Positions 22,239-35,500 of a stretch of DNA of 64,000 bases are shown piece by piece. The notes under the pieces are model-generated. The model was not told the DNA's origin. It made no database searches and saw nothing but the letters and a program-made list of their open reading frames with translations. This stretch comes from Chondrosia reniformis (lineage: Eukaryota; Porifera; Demospongiae; Chondrillida; Chondrillidae). The stretch's first letter is position 1. Every line of letters starts with the position of its first letter. A program made the translations under genes and the position numbers. The stretch lies in contig OX359197.1 in assembly GCA_947172415.1 (NCBI GenBank), positions 62,001-126,000 of the forward strand. The letters run 5' to 3'.

Positions 22239-22286
22239 TCTGCTGACTGGGGAAATCCCCTAACATACTCGCCACATGGACTCAAA
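22239..22286. promoter_or_regulatory. Bidirectional promoter, DBR1/WDR43
   Basis: If WDR43 starts at the conserved-looking MAANQL codon (22287), only 48 bp lie between it and the DBR1 start. If WDR43 uses the upstream in-frame ATG at 22185, the two genes overlap antisense across DBR1 exon 1. The WDR43 start context AAAATGGCTGCC is YY1-like, which favours 22287. Confidence 0.5.
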
Positions 22287-24828
22287 ATGGCTGCCAATCA
22301 GCTAGTCTTTTCTGGAGGTGGCGATCTGGCCGCAGTGGCCGAAAGCGGCAAAATAAAGGTATGGAACTCGAACAATAAAACCGTGCAACTGGAACTGGAC
22401 GCGTTAGGCGCAATCAACTGTTTGCGGTTTGCTCCAAAAGCGGACGAATCGCTGTTGGCTGTTGGAAGTGCAAGTGGAGCGACCGTTTTGTACGATCTGA
22501 GGAGAGGAGAAGAAAGTGCGAAGTGGGTGAGTTCTACTTCATCTCAGTTCTGAGCTCTAGTCGTGTTGTGTTAGCTTCAGAAGCAAATGGATGCAGACTA
22601 GTCTGATGAAATCAGACCCTGTTATTGCGCAACGCAGACTGTGTGCATTTCATGTCTCAACGAGCTGGTCCCAACTTTGTGTGTGTAGGAAAGCTCCGTT
22701 AGCGTGACTGCTCTGGAGTGGAGCAGCAAAGGAGACTCTCTGTACATTGGACACGAAGATGGCACCCTGGTCCTTTGGACCTTGGGGGAGGGGGAGGGGC
22801 AGGAGGGGCGGGTCAAGTGAGTGAGATTGTCCCATGTGTGCAAGTGCAGTTAGTCAGTCCTGCTGGACCACAGTTGCCATAGTTACCACAGTTGCCATAG
22901 TTAGGTGCCATAACTATCTGAGCAGCTATCGGTTGTTCTCGGTATACCACTGGTTGTCTTGACACCCGATGAGTCACTTAAGCTGTCTCACATTAGCCAC
23001 TTTCTGGTCACTTGTGAGTGTCTTTGTACATCTCTAATGTGTTTTGGAAAGTGATTCCTCTCTCTTGTAGGAGCTGTAAAGTGGATCAGATCAGTGTCTG
23101 TGCCATCAAGTGCTGTCCCGCCACCAAGTACCTCATCCTCGCCACCAGAAGTGTCCATCTTTTTAGTTTAAAGAAGCAAAAAGCAACTCAGGTGTGCCCA
23201 TATAGGGAATGTGTTGACAAATGTGATGTACCATATAGTGACTGATGGTTGTAGAAATTACTTTTGTGGAGTTAATACTGCTTATTTTCATGTATGTATG
23301 TATGTATGTATGTATGTATGTATGTATGTATGTATGTATGTATGTATGTATGTATGTATGTATGTATGTATGTATGTATGTATGTATGTATGTATGTATG
23401 TATGTATGTATGTATGTATGTATGTATGTATGTATGTATGTATGTATGTATGTAGTATGTATGTATGTATGTATGTATGTATGTATGTAGTATGTATGTA
23501 TGTATGTATGTATGTATGTATGTATGTATGTATGTATGTATGTATGTATGTATTAAGGTTTGTTGGTCCATTTTATGGTGCAGAAATACTCTGGTCATGT
23601 TGGCAAAGTTAACTCTTTACAGTGGATTGACTCCACCCACTTTATGTCTGCTTCCCAGGAAGAGAGAGCCATCCATATATGGTAAGTGTTACCATGGTTA
23701 CAGTTGTAGCATTATATTGGCATTCTATCCCTATATAGGAAGAGGAAGTCTTCTGTTCCCATGGCAACCCTCACATGTCAGAGCAATGTTATATCATGTG
23801 ACAGCCATCTTGATTCAGAAGGAGATGTGTGTAGTGTGGTTGCCATGGGAGACGATGGGTCAGTGAAGGTTTTCAAGTTTCATCTGTCCGACCCACAATC
23901 TCCTTCCGCCTTTTCTCTTCATTTGGTGCAGCAGAGAAAGGTTTGAGGAACCAGACCATGCACGAATGGAGAGTCTGTTATTTAGCTAGTATCTGTTGTG
24001 TGTGTATAGGATGGTCCCATTCCCATTTCTCTACTGGGAATCAGAATGCTTTCTGAGCAAATTCAAGTTGCCTATGGTTTTGCTATTCAACCAACCTTTG
24101 AAAAATTTGTAAGTTTTTTCCTCAATTTTAATGTTGAGAGCCCCACCCACTTTGCCACTCCCACTTTAGCTGACCACATCTGATGAATCCAGTACTGTGG
24201 TAATTAGAGATGTTGAAAGCAACTTATTGTTGCCAGGCAACAAGAGATCAAAGAGTAATTTGATTCCTAACAAGGTTCATGTGTCAGGTTCCAATCCAAA
24301 GAAAAGGAAAGTGGAAAAATCTGAAGTGAGTTTGGGAATTTGAACTGTGTGTATCGCTTGACCAACTCCCTTTGGTGATCCAGCAAAGTTTTGAGGGACT
24401 CTTACACTCTGCCAAACTGAACGCTAAAGAGAGACCCACTACGGAATCAGTTGCACAACTGCTCACACAAGCAGTTCACTCCAGGGACAGCAAGCTACTA
24501 GAGGTACAAGATCACCATTTTCTTACATCCTACATCTACTTTACAGTAAAGGCCTATAGGGAACTAAACCTAGTGAGAGCTTTGGATGAAGATACAAAAG
24601 TCTTCTTCTTCTTCTCAACTGGGCCATATACATACTATATATAATACTTAGGTATATATGTATATACTTAATGATATATGATATGGCAGTCAGGCTATGT
24701 ACCTGGGTGGACGACCTGGTAGCCTTAAGTGGCGATGGTTTATACGTGTCCAGGTATAGCCCTGTGCCCCTTAACCAGAACTGGTTGGCATTTATCTACA
24801 CCTTAATGTATGTACATGCATGGGCACT

Positions 24829-24862
<34 letters not shown>

Positions 24863-25625
24863 TAATAATAATAATAATATATGATGTCTGGTTGTATGCA
24901 CTTAATGTATTGTGTGCTGTTGCAGAGTGGTTTGGCTCGAGTGTCTGGTAAGCAAGTGAAGGTCACAGTTGAGCGACTACCATTGCAGATTATAGTACCC
25001 TTCATGACCCAGGTAACCATGGTTACCCCATAATCTTGAGGTGATGTGGTATTTCCATTTAAATCTGTTTCAGGTGATGGAGAGAATTGAAGCACGTCCC
25101 AATCGTTTCCATGACATGTTGCTATGGATACGTACTTGTCTAAGTACCCATTTAACCTACCTGTCAACTGTTCCCATGGCAATGGAGTCGCTAGGTTACC
25201 TGGAAGAAATGGCTGCACTAAGGCTGGCTGCCCATGAAAGAGCCAGTAGACTTCATGGCAAACTGGAGATTATGTTATCACAAGTCAGTCTCCAATCCAC
25301 CACTCACACAATCCACCACCTCTCTGATCTGCTACTTCTCCACTTGTACAGATTTCCAGTCGAGCAGTTCAGGAGTGCCAAGACATTGTTCCACTTGTAA
25401 CTCATCAAATTGGAGGCAAGTGGTTGTAATATAATCTTCCAGATTAGTATAATAATTGAAGGATTCTCCCCTCTCTCTGAGACAGTAGATGATGAAGGAT
25501 CAAGCACTGAATGGTCTGATCTAGAAGAGGACCAATCAGATTCAGAGGAAACTGACCAATCAGATTCAGACCAATCAGATTCAGAGGAAAACGACCAATC
25601 AAACGAATCAGACAATGCAACTTAA
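22287..25625 (+). CDS. WDR43: WD repeat protein 43 / UTP5
   Basis: A nucleolar t-UTP subcomplex component needed for rRNA transcription and early 18S processing. The N-terminus has a WD repeat (AAVAESGKIKVWNSNN) and further WD repeats include GHEDGTLVLWTL. The C-terminal half has the UTP12-type region: VERLPLQIIVPFMTQVMERI, LLWIRTCLSTHLTYLST and ASRLHGKLEIMLSQ, matching human WDR43. The tail is acidic (SDSEETDQSDSDQSDSEEN), as in WDR43 orthologues, and ends at 25625. An upstream in-frame ATG at 22185 would add 34 residues over the DBR1 first exon. Introns contain a (TATG)n tract and a dispersed repeat copy. WDR43 and SMAD4 converge with 140 bp between stops. Confidence 0.93.
23287..23552. repeat. 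(TATG)n microsatellite
   Basis: About 265 bp of almost pure TATG repeats with two interruptions (GTAGTATG), inside a WDR43 intron. Open frames on both strands are repeat artefacts. Confidence 0.98.
24512..24630 (-). mobile_element. Dispersed element, copy 3 (lacks ribozyme half)
   Basis: CATTTTCTTACATCCTACATC, AAGGCCTATAGGGAACTAAA and GAGCTTTGGATGAAGATAC match the family. It ends at TTCTCAACTGGGCC, just before the ribozyme. It lies in a WDR43 intron. Confidence 0.8.
24833..24881. repeat. (TAA)n microsatellite
   Basis: About 45 bp of TAA repeats in a WDR43 intron. It may be the tail of an old retroelement, but the flanks are not recognisable. Confidence 0.85.
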
Positions 25626-25765
25626 GCTAAACTTGACACTTCATAAAAATTTATATTAAATTGCATGCATAATAACCAATTCTTTGCTAAACCTTACTAA
25701 GTCCAGTTATGAATGTGTGTGCGTGATACAAACGAGAGAGAATGAGTGAAAGAGGGAGTTACAAA

Positions 25766-28700
25766 TTACTGCATACTGGGGACCTGCGACACCTCCTCTT
25801 GGATCTGACTGTCTGACGGCATGGTGTACAGCACGTTATCCAGGAGCTGCAGTGCTCTGTGTAGCTGCACCTCAATCCAGCAGGGCGTCTCCTTGATGCT
25901 CTGCCTCCGGTAGTCTGGGCCCCAACCTTTTACAAAACTGAGTCTCAATATGCATAACCTTCTCAAGTCATCTACTCCAACACCTTTGTTCTGTACAGCA
26001 TTCACTTGGAGAGAGGAGTGGAGCTTGCCTAATATGGAAACAGATGAATCTATTATTATACTAGGTGGGCGTTATGAACTAACTAGTTCAATTGTACAAG
26101 AGATTTGTCCATGTAATCCCAACAAAGTGGTCAACTGGTGAGAAGTAACGAGTACATTTCACCCTTCAGACCTAACAACTACACAATAACATCACCTACC
26201 TAGCATGACTAGACTTAGAGAGAAGAAGAGAAACAAGGACTCCCAGGGTGACTGATAAAGGATTCCAATGCTCTATACCTCTACCATAAGTGAAATAGGT
26301 TGGGAGAACAGTCTTTTAAGTATTTCCTTTAGCTGTATAGTATTGATGCTAACCATATCTTTAGGAAAATGGTACATGTAATTCCAATTGCCGTATAATA
26401 GACGGGGAAGGTTTTATATCATTGATAGTAAAAACACTTGTGGTTGGTTATCACTGGTCTAGGCTGCATGTACCTTGAACAGCAGCCTGCTGTCTCATGG
26501 CTACAGCTGTGGCTGCACTGGCTTGTCTCATCATCTCCTCATGGCAGTAGTACAAATCAAACACCTACGGCAAGCAACACAGAAATAAGTGACTAAACAA
26601 ATAATTATACAACAAACATCAACCGTATTCCCAAATGTAACATGCCTAATTCACGATAACCTCATTTGTATACTGTTGATATCACTAGTTAGGTAGAGTT
26701 ACATGCTCTAATTGTATCAGTCTCCCTTTGACAAGTGCAGGCCAACACACCACGAGAGGTCATTTGGCTGGGGGAGATCCCTGCTCATTAAAAACAGTTC
26801 CTGCTCATCAAAATTACCCAGGGAGATCCCTGTTCATTAAGAGAGACACCTGCTCATCAAATTCCATCTGGGAAATCATTTTTAATTGGTGACTAATTAA
26901 AGGAATATCCTTACAGACTAATTAAAGGAGTATCCTTACAGACTAATTAAAGGAATATCCTTACAGACTAATTAAAGGAATATCCTTACAGACTAATTAA
27001 AGGAGTATCTGTACAGACTAATTAAAGGAATATCCTTACAGACTAATTAAAGGAATATCCTTGCAGTATTCAGCTGTAATGTCAGTCTACAAACCTTTAT
27101 ATAAGCTTTTGGGTAGATCTTGTGGACTGCGTCGCCGGGAGCTCGACCTGCCTGATGGTCCAGAAAGTAGCTCTGTACAAAAACACTATGGTCGCTAAGG
27201 CAACGGATCCACACCTCCCCCTCGTTCTTGGTCTCCAGCTGAATGCCCTTGCCGATGTGAAGACGAGCCCTTTCACTGGCATCCGTGCGGTGGACATTGG
27301 ACAGTCGACCGAGGCAAAACCTATCTCCGCCAGAAGGGTCTACGTAACCATCCACAGTAACTGAGTTCAAGGAGTATGGGACTTTGAAGAGCTCTCCAAC
27401 TTGTGTGTCCATTTCAAAGTAGGAGACAGTGCACCAAAAGTCAGGAGCTATGGAGGGAGGCACGCAGAGAGTAGGCGGGGCACAGGTGGGTAGGACTTGA
27501 AATGTGGTAAGATAGGGGGCAATGGATCAAAGTGTATTTACTTAAGAAAACATTTGAATCAGACAAAATTCATTAAATGGAAAATTGTTTTACATTAATA
27601 CATATCAAGTTAATGTGGTGTGAACAAAGCCATTAAATTTGCATTAAAAGAATACCTTTACCGCAGAAACAGGTCTACTGTATAAACCACATACTTGGGA
27701 GCTATTGATCACCTTGTATGTAGGTAACTCACGTGGTAGCCGTGGTAACGGAGCCTTTGGCATTGTTCTTGCTGTAGTTGGTAGACTGACAATACTTCCA
27801 CTGGCTGCAGAAGAGAGGTCAAAGTGCAAAGGTCACACAAGTTTCCATTTAATGCCCATCATTCACAGCATAGAAACAACAATTACAAGCATCATATATT
27901 ACTGTTGTCATGGTGACCCTTCTACGTCTGGAAGGCTTACTCTGATAGGGTGACTGATGTTGAGGTGTAGGCATCGTCTGCATGGCTGCGTGGGTAGCAG
28001 TAGGGTCAAAGGGATGGAGAGACCCGCCTTGCCAGGACGCTACATGAGAGGGGAGGGGCAGGGATAGTGGGCGGGGTAGGGCAGGGCTAGTGGGTGGAGC
28101 TAGTGGGCAGGGGTAGGGCAGGGCTAGTGGGTGGGGAAGGGGAGGGGCAGAGGGTGGTACTTACGCATGACTCCTGTTGCATGCGACATGTGAGAATTGG
28201 GCATAGTGACGACCATATTGCTAGCTGCAGAGAATATGACGCAAGTACATAGAATATTAAATATATATGGCATGGCATGGTATGTATGTATGAATGTACA
28301 GCATGCATAATCAATAATACATAATATATAGATACATCTCATGAGAGAGGCTTTTGAGTAGGGTAGTGTGATTTGATAAGTAACAGTTGGTAATCCAATA
28401 CTTTTAGATATGAGGTGACGGTGATACTGAAACTAGAGGTGAGGTGTGTTTGGACAAGATCAAAGGCATTGCTTGCTCAGGGAGGAGAACATTTAAGATA
28501 ACTGATAGTACTTCTTTTCAACATTAGGCCTGACAGCACATAACATGAGACCTTAAAAGAGTACAAGTTATAAATACATTTTCATAATGGTCCTCCCTTC
28601 TCTACCATTATGCTCTATTCAGCAGTGTCAAATAACATTATTTTAAAATTAAGGATTCAGTTTTCTGCACTGTGAGCGTTTTTATATGGTGATGACCAAA

Positions 28701-31700
28701 TAAGGCAATTATCAGAACTCATTGACAGCAAACAGGAAGTAATCAAGAACCAAAATATTAGCTCAATTGAGAGTTCAAGGTCCAACATGGCAAATGTCTG
28801 GAGCCTTGGAAGGTACTTTAATTTCCTGACAAGGACAAGCATATCACATTCCTCGGATGACCTTCACACATTCCCTGCATTATCTCTAGGACCTGGACTA
28901 GTCTTAACTAGCACAGTCTTACTCTGTCTAATAAACTTACCAGCTGAAATGACATTATGATCACTCCACACCATCTCAGTCTTTGGAGCATAAGTACCAG
29001 ATGTAGTGACCTTTGTGTCTACAAGGAGAGTGAGTGGGTGAGTGGGAGGATGGATGGATGGATGGATGAGTGGATGGATGGATGGATGGATGGATGGATA
29101 GATAGATGGATGGATGGGTGGATGGATGGATGGATGGGTGGATGGATGGATGGATGGATGGATGGGTGGATGGATGGGTGGATGGATGGATGGATGGATG
29201 GATAGGTAGATGGGTGGATGGATGGATGCCCCACATAGTGTGTAGATGGTTAGAGTTCCTAAATAGGAGTTACAAGCAGTAGCTAATTAACAGCATTGCC
29301 AGACTAGATTAATCTGCAGTACACACAGCTAGTCAGGTGGGAGGCTCTCTTGTCAGTCTGGCTGGCCGGGCTCCGCCCATTGAACATGCCACAAGGTCAA
29401 ATGGGAAGTCATGTAACACCTCTCCATAATCACCAACAACACAGTACCAACAATTGAACAAATAATAAATATAGTAGGCTTTCGATAGGCCACGCCTCCT
29501 AGAATAAACCAGACCTAGCTGGCCACGCCCACCAGACCTAGCTGGCCACGCCCTCTAGTTGGCTACTTGAAATTAAAACATTTTGGCTACTGATTAAACA
29601 TTAACACCAGTTCATTGTACTGAGAGAGCTGTGAGTTCAGACTACCAGAGGACATACACAGACCCTCAGGCACCTCAGACAGCTAATAGCTCACACTTAT
29701 AAAAGACTATCAATTTAATTTATTTAGACAGAATTAGCAGTGAAGCCAGGCAATCTCTCTCACAAGTGGAGAGAGTGAGGCAAATGTCTGCCCATACTGC
29801 TGCAGAGGACACTCAATATGGCTTCCTATTGAGTGGCTATCACATCTCTCACCATACATCTGTAGACACACTTGCCAACTGTACATACATCATCCTCCAG
29901 TGGCCACGCCCCTCCCATGGTTGGCCACGCCCCTCCCACTGAAGGGCATATATATATTTGTACATGGAACAGCAAAGCAGAACTGAGTGGCTTTGACACA
30001 CTCCACACAAGTCTTCTCACAGAACACACTTGTGGAGGGAAGCCACTTTGAGACAGTCAAAGTGGCTGTATCAGTATAAAGACGACAGGTTATGGACAAG
30101 TTGATAGTGACCCTTCAATTTGAGGTGCACATGGAACTGAAGTACATACGTACGTATATTAAACCTTCCCCACTATCCTGCAATGAGGTCAGCCCCTACC
30201 AGTACACTTACCATGCTGGGGGTTCACACATTCAACTGATATGGCTTCAGCAGTACTCTGGTCCAGTACCTGAGGAGCTCCTGTGTGGTGAAGGGTGGGG
30301 CCGGTCCCGCCCACTTCCATTGAACTGGGACCTACAGGAGAGACAAGTGATGATGACTGTCCATCACACGTAGGGGAAACCCCCTGGAAGATAGCAGGTC
30401 CAACAGCACCAACACAGAGGTATGAAAGTCATTATCATTTGGTAAGATAATCATCTCCTTCTGGTTATAACACAATTTCAATTTCACACAAAAAGTAGGT
30501 CTTCCTGAAAGGTTATTTCAACCAAGGAAGTCAGAAGACTGCTCTAAAGTGTTACCCTCTGAAGTGCCATCTGTTGTGAGTGCTTACAGTGTTTATAGTA
30601 ATTTGCAACTCAAGTAAAATGACACATTTTCATTTGTTAATATAAACATTAAACAAGCAGGGTTTCCCTCATTACCAAAAGTTTTCCACTTAATCAATTC
30701 TAAAATATTTAGCATACAAGCAATACTGTCTTAGATGATAAGTATCTCATTGTCTGGATAAGATAGACCTTTCAAAGTCAGCCATTTTACTCTACCTCTC
30801 TAGTGAGGTCTCAAATAGTGGAGAGGCCGTACTTTAGTGAATACAGTCTTACAATAGATGTGTTGCCAAAACTGACCAAAAGAGGTCTGTATGGAAACAC
30901 AATGTTTTGGTAACTGGTACACTGATGAACGTGAGCTCTACTTTACTAACTGTAAAACTGCTTATGATTGTAATCAACAGACACTGGACATTACATGATA
31001 ACTCAACCACATTTTCCTGTAGAAATGGTCGACATATATATAAAGTCCAGACCTAGAGGATTGCTCACCGTGTGACACCACTCTCTCATAGTGGTACGGA
31101 TTGACACACACAAGCTCCGCCTTCAGATCAAATGCATACTGACAAAAGTGCTGATGACGCAATTCATTTTTGTGAAGGTCTGGCCAGCGCCAAATCTTGG
31201 CATACATAACATGGGGAAATCCCTTCCTTCCAGCTACCTAAAGATAAAATGGTTACCATGACAACACTTTAGAATACACAAATGGTCTAATGTGACAACT
31301 TCCTTTCCTAAAATTAATAATTAACTGAATATCAATTAAATGACCTGTAATTATCACATCCGTATATATTGCGGAATCTGATATATTTGTATGAAGAATT
31401 TGAGGATTAGGAGATTGGCTAATGTGATTAGGGATAAACTGGCTGGGATGTATAGACATGACATCATGATCTATTTATAGTACAATGTTACCATGGAGAC
31501 TGTAGATTTTATAAAGATCATTCAACCACTAATAATCCAAACAGGGCATCAGAAAGTGTATTAATTAGTAAACCTGCTGCATCTACCTAATTTGGGCTGC
31601 AGATGAATGATGTAGCTATGAAATGTGATTGACTGATTTGGTGGGTGGAGCGAAGCAGTCACAGCAGAGGAGACAAATGGACACACAACACAACCTCAAA

Positions 31701-32355
31701 CATGCAACAGGTCATCAGTGGCAGCAACAGGGAAATTAACACTCTATAAACAAGGTTTGCAAAAAGATTAACACTTTGAGCCCTTCTCTGACAAGAATAA
31801 AGAGGTCGAGGAGAGAAGAGGCTATCATACGTGTGTGAAGTTAGCATTTTAAAAGATTCAATTATAACAACTGAACTCTCTCTCACACACACACACACAC
31901 AATGTACAATTTGAGAGAAACACATCCTTACACTAGACATTGTACAACATAACACATTTACTCAGAGAAACACTAATCTGACGACACGCGCAAGTTACCT
32001 GTAATCTGCCATCCAGCGTGCGGCCTATTGTGACACATTTACTGGGATGGGCCCCACTGGTAGTAATGGCGTTCACTAGAGCCTCCAGCTCATCTCGTTT
32101 GTCTTTAAGTTTCTTGACCAGCGACTCGATGGCTCGTTTTGCAAAGGGTTCTGATTCGCCTCCCTTCCTGTGGCACATCAAACTGTGCACGATGCTTGCG
32201 CACGCGTCCAGCCCGGCAGGGGAGCTGGTCAAATTAGACCCGGCGTGTCCAGCCGCTTGAATGCCAAAACCCGAGTAGTCGTAGTGTCCATGGGAGATCA
32301 TTCCTGAGACAGGCGGAAGCGCGGAGCTTGGGTAAACCAGACTATGGTTTATCAT
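25766..32355 (-). CDS. SMAD4: Co-Smad, SMAD4
   Basis: The common mediator of TGF-beta/BMP signalling, which joins receptor Smads and enters the nucleus. Exon 31999-32355 holds most of MH1 ([57 protein letters not shown]). Exon 31069-31237 completes it ([32 protein letters not shown]). Several short linker exons follow (30212-30331, about 28940-29018, 28165-28227, about 27950-28040, about 27735-27805). MH2 lies at about 27100-27450 ([74 protein letters not shown]), about 26475-26565, and 25766-26005 ([36 protein letters not shown]). There is no C-terminal SSXS, as expected for a co-Smad. The N-terminus before the MH1 core ([13 protein letters not shown]...) is lineage-specific. The gene faces the secreted-protein gene across 171 bp. 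Confidence 0.97.
26222..26270 (+). mobile_element. Dispersed element, copy 4 (short fragment)
   Basis: GGACTCCCAGGGTGACTGATA and flanks match the 5' part of the element, including a decayed ribozyme core (CTGATAA at 26252-26258). It ends before GAAA. It lies in a SMAD4 intron. Confidence 0.6.
26884..27064. repeat. 25-bp minisatellite in SMAD4 intron
   Basis: Seven copies of GACTAATTAAAGGAATATCC plus TTACA, directly beside the MH2 exon that ends AYIK. Confidence 0.93.
28030..28150. repeat. GGGCAGGGCTAGTGGG minisatellite
   Basis: About five irregular G-rich copies in a SMAD4 linker intron. Confidence 0.75.
29048..29230. repeat. (GGAT)n microsatellite
   Basis: About 180 bp of GGAT repeats with GGGT, AGAT and GAGT variants, in a SMAD4 intron. 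Confidence 0.97.
29240..30210. other. SMAD4 intron without recognised content
   Basis: About 1 kb of intron. Two copies of GGCCACGCCC-type text (29485-29560 and 29900-29940) and no coding exon that I can support. Confidence 0.6.
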
Positions 32356-32526
32356 CTCTCGTGCTCCCGATACAACTCGATTTGCGAGGAGATACTGACT
32401 TTGTTGGTCTCAACTGGTAATATAAATAGTTCTCTCTGTTCAAAATTCGGAAGTGGTCGCCCACGTGATGTCGCTGAGAAGGGGCGGAATTAAACAAAGT
32501 GGGCGTGTTACTGGGAGGGAGACGGA
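32356..32526. promoter_or_regulatory. Bidirectional promoter, SMAD4/secreted protein
   Basis: 171 bp between divergent start codons, containing CCACGTGATGTCG (an E-box CACGTG) and GGGGCGGAATT and GTGGGCGTG (GC-box-like). The plus-strand start context is GGAATGGCGTCC. Confidence 0.45.
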
Positions 32527-35500
32527 ATGGCGTCCTTCTTTTTTCTAACCGTATCTGCACTGTTGGTAGTCACTACTGAAGGAGACCACATCAGAGGCGG
32601 GTATTTAGCGTGGTGGCCGGTGGACGATGCTGGAACGGTTAGTTATGTCAATAAATTCTTCCGCTTTATCCCATGGACTATATATCAGACAGTACTCTAC
32701 GACTCTTTTGGTACAAGTATGGTTCGATGAGCAGCGTCCTCCTGCAGTATGATCCTCCATGAGTGTAATCACGTCTACTGACCGCCAAGTGCCGCTAATT
32801 AGTTTCATTTTGCATTCATTAAGGCAAGCGTTTAATGCAATGAAAATGTAGTCCATTGTAGCATTAATGTAAGATTTTTAACCATTAGAGAGAGGTGTCT
32901 TATTTCTATATATATCGTGTTTCCTACCTGGATAGGTCGAGGTGGTGTTTGAGATGACAGTGAGGAGAGAGGGAGAGAACATCCGATGCAACCAGTTTAA
33001 CTTGGGAGAGCTGCTTATTGAAGGAAGTGTCAGTATCCTAGCAACCGGCCCGGGGCTGGATGGTGTACCGATAGCTCAAACTGATTACGTCTGCACAGGT
33101 TTCAACGTGGAGCAGGGAGTGGTACATGGTCAAGGGTCATTTCAATACACCTTCCCTCAAATTGGAGCTACCTACGACATCAGGTTAGTGCTTATTGCAC
33201 AACACCCATTAGTGTATAAAAAGAACTTCATGTTTGCTGGCTACTCCTATAATGCTTGGCTGGTTATATAGTTTAAACCAGAACTGGACATGTTATTTTA
33301 AACATGTTGTTGGATGTAGAGGAGTTCAGATGTATATATACGTATGTATATGGCAACCGTATCAATGGTACGCAACCTATCCTGTGCTATGCATCAGGAC
33401 ACTATACTTCCAAGCTATTTCCTAGTTTCTCAGAAGTTAAATTAAACACATTACAGCTGTAACATTATTCAATTTATTCCATTTTCAGATAGAAGTGCCT
33501 TAATGCAGTTTATATTGTCTCTATTATTATCAATCTAAGGTCATCTCTTTCCATACACTATAGCAATACTACACTGCTTGTATCACTCTATATTTGACAT
33601 ACAAGGAGAAAGACTGTCCTTAGCAAGTCAACATGACATTATTACATTCACTTGTACAATTCACATCTCCTGGACCTACGTAGTATGTTAGTGTTGAAAT
33701 ACATTACCTTTTGACATTCTAAGTTGTTCACTCCTCAAATGTGTAGTGTCTGTATAAGATTTAAAGTGCTTTAGTTAATAGCCAATAAATTGTCTTTTAC
33801 GTTTATTTAATTTGACTGAAAACTTTCCTTGTCTGTTTAAACATCTAAACATCTCATCTTAAGATGTCTGGTCACCGTTATTTCAAGTAGACAGTTATTC
33901 AAGTAGACAAATATTTCAAGTAGACAGACATTTCAAGTAGACAGACATTTCAAGTAGACAGACATTTCAAGTAGACAAATATTTCAAGTAGACAGTTATT
34001 TCAAGTAGACAGACATTTCAAGTAGACAGACATTTCAAGTAGACAAATATTTCAAGTAGACAGTTATTTCAAGTAGACAGACATTTCAAGTAGACAGACA
34101 TTTAATATAAAAGACAAAGGATTGAAATTTCATTCAACTTTTTAGCTCGTATAAAGACCTCCTATTTATAAGAGTCCTTCTCCTCCCTTCACTAGAGTGG
34201 AAGAGTGCTGCCTCCCAGATTATGCAGACAATTTAAGATTTTCCTTGCAAACCACTGTTGATCTCTCATTGCGCAATGATACTGGAAAAATAAACAATCC
34301 TCCATTAGCATCGTCACCTCTACTGGTGATCCTGAGAGATCGTTGCATAACATCACAAAAGATATTTGCTGTAGACAATGACGGTGATGAAATAAGGTGC
34401 AGGTTTGCTGAGGGGGCGGAGTGTGGAGACAGTGGGTGTGTCCCTAATCCGAATTGGCTTACCCTTGATGAGTCATGTGACCTTACCTTTGACAGACCCC
34501 CTAAAGGAAATTATTATGTAGCATTAATTATGGAGGATTTTCCCCCTGGAAAGGATATGTCTCTTTCAGCAGTTCCACTCACATTTACAGTAAGTAAACT
34601 GTTGATTTATTACTTTTGCAAACCCATGAATCAAGTTCCGCAAAGTTTCTGCTCTACCAACTGTTAATATTGTTCGTTAGCTGATGGTATTATATGATGG
34701 GCTAGACATTGTTAGGTGTCGTTTCCCATATTCATGTGTACAAATACATGTAAACCTGTAGTTCCTACTTCCTCCCAGACCTGTGTGGCCAAACATCACT
34801 GTTGTAGGCTATCACCAGGGATATGATCTAACTGGGAAAACTAGAATATAGGAAACTTCCATTAGACTTGGTTACCAAGCAACACAAGCCTAGGGTCATC
34901 AAGATCTTACTACTGTACACTATAGTGTGATAGAAATAATCCGACCAACCAAGATCAGACTTTGGTCACTTGGTGTCTCCCAGTGATTATTCAATCCCAT
35001 CATAGCCTTTGCACTGTGTAGATGCTAGAGGCACAAGTTTACTACAGTATCCAAGATGATTATATTAATAGTTTACCATTTTGGATTCCTTTTTACAGAT
35101 TGTTGCAAATGGAACAAGTGGACCATGCGACCAGAGACCAACCTTTGACCCCAGTATCACTCTACCCTGCGACACCATTTTGGCTGGGGAGACCTATCAG
35201 AACCAAGTCTTGGTTACACCTACCAACAATACACAGTAGGTACTCTATTATAATTACTTGTGGTTTGATTCTTATCTGTAGTGTCTAATATATTCTTAGG
35301 ATTGCGAACCTTTTTGTTTCAGCTCCAAAAGGATTTAGAAAGACGAGGGAGGACCTCTCAACTGGTCAAACTGTGTTCCATCTAGAATGGACCCCATCTT
35401 CTGAACAGTACAGAACACATGTCATCAGCTACCAAGCAGTGGACAGTAGACAGTCAGTTGCTTATAAAAGTTTATAATTAGCAATCTTTGAATCTTTTAA

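Noticed and set aside
23245-23866. Long open frames of MYVC/THIH repeats on both strands
   Set aside because: They are translations of a (TATG)n microsatellite inside a WDR43 intron.
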